From: Acidaminococcus sp. | GTDB taxonomy: Bacteria; Bacillota; Negativicutes; Acidaminococcales; Acidaminococcaceae | Assembly (NCBI GenBank): GCA_019416065.1 | Contig: DXYB01000003.1 | Span: 28,723-92,722 of the forward strand | Direction: 5' to 3' | DNA: 64,000 nt | Shown: positions 60,263 through 64,000 of the stretch, piece after piece | How the letters are laid out: each line of letters begins with the position of its first letter | Numbering within the stretch: position 1 is the first letter of the stretch | The notes under the pieces: generated by a model | The model's input: the letters and a program-made list of their open reading frames with translations, nothing else | What the model was told of the DNA's origin: nothing | The model's database searches: none | Translations under genes and position numbers: made by a program

Positions 60263-60291
60263 TTGACTTCTGTGATATTTTACAATAGAAT
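60263..60291 (+). promoter_or_regulatory. Promoter of the four-gene TIM-barrel/oxidoreductase operon
   Basis: TTGACT, 17-bp spacer, TAGAAT. Confidence 0.8.
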
Positions 60292-60329
60292 ATACTTAAG
60301 CAGTGAAATATTACACGAGAGGATGGCGA

Positions 60330-61178
60330 ATGAATTTGAAAGAAGACCGCAATGGCAGAATGAAATTCAGCGTATGTGCGGTGGACCGCCCGCTGCCCAT
60401 AGACGTACCCTTTCCTCTACGGGGAGAAAGCTATCAACAATGTGCGGAGATAGCAGCCTCTCTGGGCTTTGATGGGATTGAATTGCAAGTACAGGACCCT
60501 TCAAAGTATAATGGAAAAGAGCTGCGCAAGATGTTGGACAGTTACGGGCTTAGGGCATCTGCCGTAACCACAGGACTAGCCTATACCTACGAAGGCATGA
60601 GCATGGTACATCCGGATAAGAAAATCCGGCAAGCGACGGTGGAACGACTCAAACGGCAGCTGGATCTAGCCAAAGACCTGGACTCACAGATCCTCATCGG
60701 GTTCTTACGGGGTAGAAAAGCTCCGGGGCAGACAGATGCGGAATTTGAAGAAATCTTAACAGAAAGCGTGTCCCAGGTGCTGCGCTACGCGGAAGAGATC
60801 CAAACCCCTATGGTGATGGAACAAATAAACCACTTGGATGGGGATGTCTTTTGCTCCACGGAAAAAACCATGTCCTTTTTAGAAAAATTTAACTCGGACT
60901 GGTTGGTATATAATGGAGATACCTACCACATGGAAATGGAAGACACCGATATTGCACAAGCCATCCGGCGTTCCCTATCCAAATTGGTTCTTTTCCACGT
61001 ATCCGATGTAGGCAGAACCTTTCCAGACGGAAAACACTTTGACTTTGCTACAGCAGCCAAAACATTGAAAGACAATCACTATAATAAATGGGTCAGCATT
61101 GAGTACAAACCGCTACCCGATACCCTGACAGCCTGTCGCAACGGGATTGCTTACTTAAAAGAACATTTTGGGAAGTAA
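60330..61178 (+). CDS. Sugar phosphate isomerase/epimerase-like TIM-barrel protein
   Basis: The 282-residue protein belongs to the AP-endonuclease-2/xylose-isomerase-like fold: SLGFDGIELQVQDPS on the first barrel strands, VMEQINHLDGD with a candidate metal-binding Glu, LVYNGDTYHM, VLFHVSDVGRTF and WVSIEYKP with Asp/His/Glu ligands on later strands. Such enzymes epimerise, isomerise or lyse keto-sugars and inososes. The ATG at 60330 is seven bases after AGAGG. It is the first of four co-directional genes and differs clearly from the second TIM barrel at the operon's end. Confidence 0.88.
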   Translation: MNLKEDRNGRMKFSVCAVDRPLPIDVPFPLRGESYQQCAEIAASLGFDGIELQVQDPSKYNGKELRKMLDSYGLRASAVTTGLAYTYEGMSMVHPDKKIRQATVERLKRQLDLAKDLDSQILIGFLRGRKAPGQTDAEFEEILTESVSQVLRYAEEIQTPMVMEQINHLDGDVFCSTEKTMSFLEKFNSDWLVYNGDTYHMEMEDTDIAQAIRRSLSKLVLFHVSDVGRTFPDGKHFDFATAAKTLKDNHYNKWVSIEYKPLPDTLTACRNGIAYLKEHFGK

Positions 61179-61195
61179 AACGGAGGGATAAAACC

Positions 61196-61849
61196 ATGAG
61201 TGTTGAAAAATTAACCTTTGCAGAGCCGTTCTTTCAAATCGTCTATATCGAAAACGAAGAAAAGTATTTCGTGGAACCCATGAGCATTGTTTTTAACCTG
61301 GCACACAAGAGCCAAAAGGATCTGGCCCTGCGGGATATGATGTTAGCGCCCCTAAAGGGTGCCGTTGTTTCCGGTGTAGAACTCCACAACATTGAAAAAG
61401 CTGTTGTATTCCTGGATTTTGCCAAACTAGATCTTAAAGATCCGGCAGTCACAGAGAAAATCAAGCATACTTGGCGCAGCTTGTATCAATGTTCCGGGCA
61501 GGAACGGCACAAGGGTCTCCCCTATTACAAGTCTCCCAAGATCCGCATCGGTGGCGACACGGAAATTAACGTATGCTATGTAGACGCTCCTATGTTCCCG
61601 TCTGGACCGCACCGCGAGCACGACAGAAATTTTGACGAAGTCCATGCGCAAATCCGGGGTATGGGGATGATGCAAAAGATTGAACAAAAAGAATGGGAAG
61701 AAGATCACAAGATTAAAGTGTATCAGGAATTTATCATGGCTCCTGGTACCGTCCACGACAAATTCTATGATGCCAATGGAGACTATCCATGGCACCAATA
61801 CTGCAGCATAACCCCCTGCGTTTACATGCCCATTGAGATTGACCGCTGA
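61196..61849 (+). CDS. Unassigned His-rich, possibly cupin-like protein
   Basis: I do not recognise this 217-residue soluble protein. The C-terminal half carries GPHREHDRNFDEVH (His139, His142, Glu148, His150) and later His187 and His200, spaced like the metal ligands of a cupin beta-barrel. The N-terminal half (about 1-75) looks like a separate beta-rich region. No signal peptide. A strong GGAGGG site precedes the ATG, and it is embedded in an operon of carbohydrate enzymes, so it may be a sugar isomerase, lyase or accessory subunit. C-glycoside deglycosidase beta subunits occur in comparable gene sets, but I see no clear match to them. Confidence 0.75.
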   Translation: MSVEKLTFAEPFFQIVYIENEEKYFVEPMSIVFNLAHKSQKDLALRDMMLAPLKGAVVSGVELHNIEKAVVFLDFAKLDLKDPAVTEKIKHTWRSLYQCSGQERHKGLPYYKSPKIRIGGDTEINVCYVDAPMFPSGPHREHDRNFDEVHAQIRGMGMMQKIEQKEWEEDHKIKVYQEFIMAPGTVHDKFYDANGDYPWHQYCSITPCVYMPIEIDR

Positions 61850-61870
61850 CAATAAAGGAGGAAACGGGAC

Positions 61871-63055
61871 ATGAAGGGAAGAATAGAAAAGCCGATCACA
61901 ATTGGCATCATCGGTACGGGCTACGGCTCCGAACTCCACGGTAACGGCTATATCAATATGGTAGGCGTACCTGTCAGGTTAAAGACGGTCTGTGGAGGTT
62001 CCAATCTGGCTAAAGCGGAAAAAATCAAGGAGAAATTCGGCTACGAAAAAGCAACCCTGGATTATATGGATATTATCAACGATCCGGAAATTGATGTAGT
62101 AGATATTACGGCAAACCAGGATTTGCATATTCCTCTAGCCATCAAAGCCATGCGGGCTGGAAAAGATGTAATTTGCGAAAAGCCCCTGACCGGTTATCTA
62201 GGAAATGGTGAAGATAATATTGGAAAAACCGTTCCCAAATCTGTAATGTATGATGCCGTCATTGCCCAAATGGATGAACTCAAGCAAGTGATCCAAGAAA
62301 CTGGCAGAAAGTTCATGTATGCAGAAAATACGGTTTATGCCACACCTGTACAGAAGGCCGCTGAGATTATCCGTGCTAAGAAACCTAAAATTATGCTGAT
62401 GACCAGTGAAAACACCTTGATTGGCTCTAGCTCTGATAAAGCCGGTCACTGGAAGAATATTGGCGGCGGAACCATGATGCGCAACGGCATCCACGGACTG
62501 ACGGGAATGTTGTGGCTAAAGCAAGTAGAGGCGCAAAGCCGGGGTGAAGACATTTCTATTGTCAGCGTAACAGCGGATATGGGCGTACAAACGGCAGCAC
62601 TCAAAAACGAAAAGCACCGCTACGTGAATGCCCATCCGGTAGATGTAGAAGATATGGCGCTGGTATCCGTAACATTTTCTGATGGGACAAAATGTATTGC
62701 CATGTGTTCGGATGCAGTACTAGGTGGATCTCGGAACACCCTGAACATTTACGGCAGCGATGGAACCTTGTTCTGCAACTTAAATCCCTGCAATATTTTA
62801 AACACCTATTTCATGGATGAAGAAGGATTGGATGATGTCTATATTTCTGAAATGCTGCCTCAAAAAACTGGTTGGAACGAAGCTTTCGTATCCGATGAAG
62901 TCATCCGTGGCTATACAGGGGAATTGAAAAGCTTTCTGGAAAGCGTAGCCTACAACACTAAGCCTGATTCTGATTTTGATCTGGCCTATACTGTTATGAA
63001 AGTCATTTATGCAGCCTATCGTTCTGCCGAAGAAGGCAAAAAAATCACTTTGTAA
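61871..63055 (+). CDS. Gfo/Idh/MocA-family NAD(P)-dependent oxidoreductase
   Basis: The 394-residue protein has the Rossmann motif GIIGTGYGS (about 12-20), the family EKP motif (Glu103-Lys104-Pro105 in CEKPLTG) with the catalytic Lys, and a candidate catalytic His208 in NGIHGLTGML. Members oxidise sugar or cyclitol hydroxyls, often to 3-keto sugars or inososes. It is the third gene of the GntR-linked operon, 21 bases after the unassigned gene, with GGAGG upstream. Substrate unknown. Confidence 0.93.
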   Translation: MKGRIEKPITIGIIGTGYGSELHGNGYINMVGVPVRLKTVCGGSNLAKAEKIKEKFGYEKATLDYMDIINDPEIDVVDITANQDLHIPLAIKAMRAGKDVICEKPLTGYLGNGEDNIGKTVPKSVMYDAVIAQMDELKQVIQETGRKFMYAENTVYATPVQKAAEIIRAKKPKIMLMTSENTLIGSSSDKAGHWKNIGGGTMMRNGIHGLTGMLWLKQVEAQSRGEDISIVSVTADMGVQTAALKNEKHRYVNAHPVDVEDMALVSVTFSDGTKCIAMCSDAVLGGSRNTLNIYGSDGTLFCNLNPCNILNTYFMDEEGLDDVYISEMLPQKTGWNEAFVSDEVIRGYTGELKSFLESVAYNTKPDSDFDLAYTVMKVIYAAYRSAEEGKKITL

Positions 63056-63084
63056 CACTACCTTGTGATTAGGGAGGTAAAAAA

Positions 63085-63906
63085 ATGGCAAGAAAATATT
63101 CCTTGGCACATTTGGGATTTTTGGCCCTGACACCGCCGCAAATGATCTATTTGGCCAAAGGGGCCGGCTATGACTATGCCAGCATCCGCATCATTTTGCA
63201 AGGTGTCAAAGGCGAAGTGGATTATGATTTATCAAAGAATCCGCGTCTCTTTGCCCTGACAAAACAAGCCATGGAAGATACAGGGATTGGCATCCATGAT
63301 ATTGAATTGGCCAAAATTGCAGATGACACGGATGTGACTAAGTACGAACCGGCCTTTGAGGCAGCGGCTAAGTTACATGTCCACCAAGTAATCAGTAGCA
63401 TATGGACGAACAATGAACCTTTTTATCTGGAACAGTTTGCCAAGCTCTGCGACCTGGCAGCACAGTATCAGCTCAATATTGGGCTGGAACCAGTGACATT
63501 TGCCTCGATTTATAATTTACAGCAAGCACTGGCAATCCTTAAGAAAGTTAACCGGCCCAATGGCAAAATTCTGCTAGATACGCTGCATTTCCATCGTTCC
63601 CGGGTCTCCCTGGCCGAAATAGAAGCAGCCCCCAAAGAACTATTTGACTTTGCCCATATTTGCGATGCTCCAAAAGAAATTCCTACAGACAAAGAGTCCC
63701 TCATTCATACGGCACGGGATGAACGGTTGTATGTAGGAGAAGGCGGCATTGATGTAGCAGGTATGGTTAAGCGTCTGCGCCCAGATACCGTCTTTTCAAT
63801 GGAACTGCCCCATACTCAGCGCATTGCTGATTTAGGACATTTCGAACACGCCCGGCGTTGCCTAGTAACATGCAAGGCCTATATGAAAGCGCATGGACTG
63901 GATTAA
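63085..63906 (+). CDS. Second sugar phosphate isomerase/epimerase-like TIM-barrel protein
   Basis: The 273-residue TIM-barrel protein is recognised by IGLEPVTFAS (Glu ligand), ILLDTLHFHRS (Asp and His ligands), FAHICDAPKEIP and FSMELPHTQR (Glu ligand), the usual metal-site order of this superfamily. DERLYVGEGGID is a substrate-loop motif common in inosose isomerase/dehydratase-like members. It is distinct from the first barrel of the operon, so the two probably act on successive intermediates. GGGAGG precedes the ATG. A strong terminator follows. Confidence 0.9.
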   Translation: MARKYSLAHLGFLALTPPQMIYLAKGAGYDYASIRIILQGVKGEVDYDLSKNPRLFALTKQAMEDTGIGIHDIELAKIADDTDVTKYEPAFEAAAKLHVHQVISSIWTNNEPFYLEQFAKLCDLAAQYQLNIGLEPVTFASIYNLQQALAILKKVNRPNGKILLDTLHFHRSRVSLAEIEAAPKELFDFAHICDAPKEIPTDKESLIHTARDERLYVGEGGIDVAGMVKRLRPDTVFSMELPHTQRIADLGHFEHARRCLVTCKAYMKAHGLD

Positions 63907-63910
63907 AAAA

Positions 63911-63953
63911 AATACCCCCGTCAGGGAAACACTTCCTGACGGGGGTATTTTTT
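63911..63953. terminator. Strong terminator ending the GntR-linked operon
   Basis: AATACCCCCGTCAGG with its complement (15-bp stem) and a T-run on the right; an A-run on the left makes it usable from the other side. Nothing is recognised in the last 47 bases. Confidence 0.95.
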
Positions 63954-64000
63954 GGTTCTATAATAAATGTTGGGGTCTTGTGGACGTTTACCTTCACAAA

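Noticed and set aside
1..64000. Prophage, insertion sequence or integrative element
   Set aside because: No transposase, integrase, terminase or flanking direct repeats were seen; gene content and strand organisation look like core chromosome with small accessory patches.

Overview
The window reads as chromosome of an anaerobic Negativicute (a Firmicute with an outer membrane), most likely Acidaminococcaceae and probably Acidaminococcus or a close relative. The basis is mixed. Visible directly are Firmicute-style gene neighbourhoods (secG-rnr-smpB, mraZ-rsmH-ftsL-mur, a T-box in front of pheST, a c-di-AMP riboswitch in front of an NlpC/P60 gene) together with outer-membrane features (a trimeric autotransporter, a Kdo/LPS-kinase-like protein). 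Two proteins closely resemble, from memory, the Acidaminococcus fermentans glutamate-fermentation proteins HgdH (2-hydroxyglutarate dehydrogenase) and HgdC (activator of 2-hydroxyglutaryl-CoA dehydratase). No insertion sequence, phage gene, integrase or CRISPR array was seen.

Layout. 1-11.8 kb (minus): division and cell-wall cluster mraZ-rsmH-ftsL-murE-murF-mraY-murD-murG-murC-ddl-ftsQ-DUF881, without ftsI and ftsW; its promoter carries three MraZ-type repeats. 11.9-14.0 kb (plus): class A penicillin-binding protein, then tRNA-Ser(UGA). 14.3-19.7 kb (minus): pta; then secG-esterase-thioesterase-rnr-smpB. 19.7-28 kb (minus): pheST behind a T-box; yicC-remA-like-gmk-rpoZ-coaBC plus two unknown genes. 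28.1-29.8 kb (plus): rqcH. 29.9-37.9 kb: YadA-like adhesin, MscS channel, small secreted protein, a frameshifted YeiH-type exporter, an orphan zinc-type binding lipoprotein, reverse rubrerythrin, argC. 38-40.8 kb: metal island of a P1B ATPase, a free-standing HMA protein and a divergent ArsR regulator. 40.8-46.7 kb (minus): HydE-like radical SAM protein, a 36-residue basic peptide gene, M20 peptidase plus YfcC carrier, comF, hgdH. 46.9-51.7 kb (minus): OmpR/histidine kinase pair with an exported VanX-like dipeptidase, MntR/DtxR regulator, NlpC/P60 hydrolase. 51.9-59.2 kb (minus): glycosyltransferase, RNase P RNA, then ptsH-ptsI-kinase-trmK-nif3-yhaM, and hgdC alone. 59.4-63.95 kb: GntR/FCD regulator divergent from a four-gene operon (two xylose-isomerase-type TIM barrels, a Gfo/Idh/MocA oxidoreductase and an unassigned His-rich protein) closed by a strong terminator.

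How it fits together. Much of the window concerns the envelope: precursor synthesis, polymerisation, remodelling hydrolases and an adhesin. Glutamate fermentation is represented by hgdH and hgdC, with pta on the acyl-phosphate side. The least understood parts are the GntR-controlled sugar-type operon at the right end, the sensor-kinase/VanX-like operon, and the adhesin's coiled-coil tail beyond its barrel. Starts were chosen by ribosome-binding site and family alignment from memory; no database search was possible.
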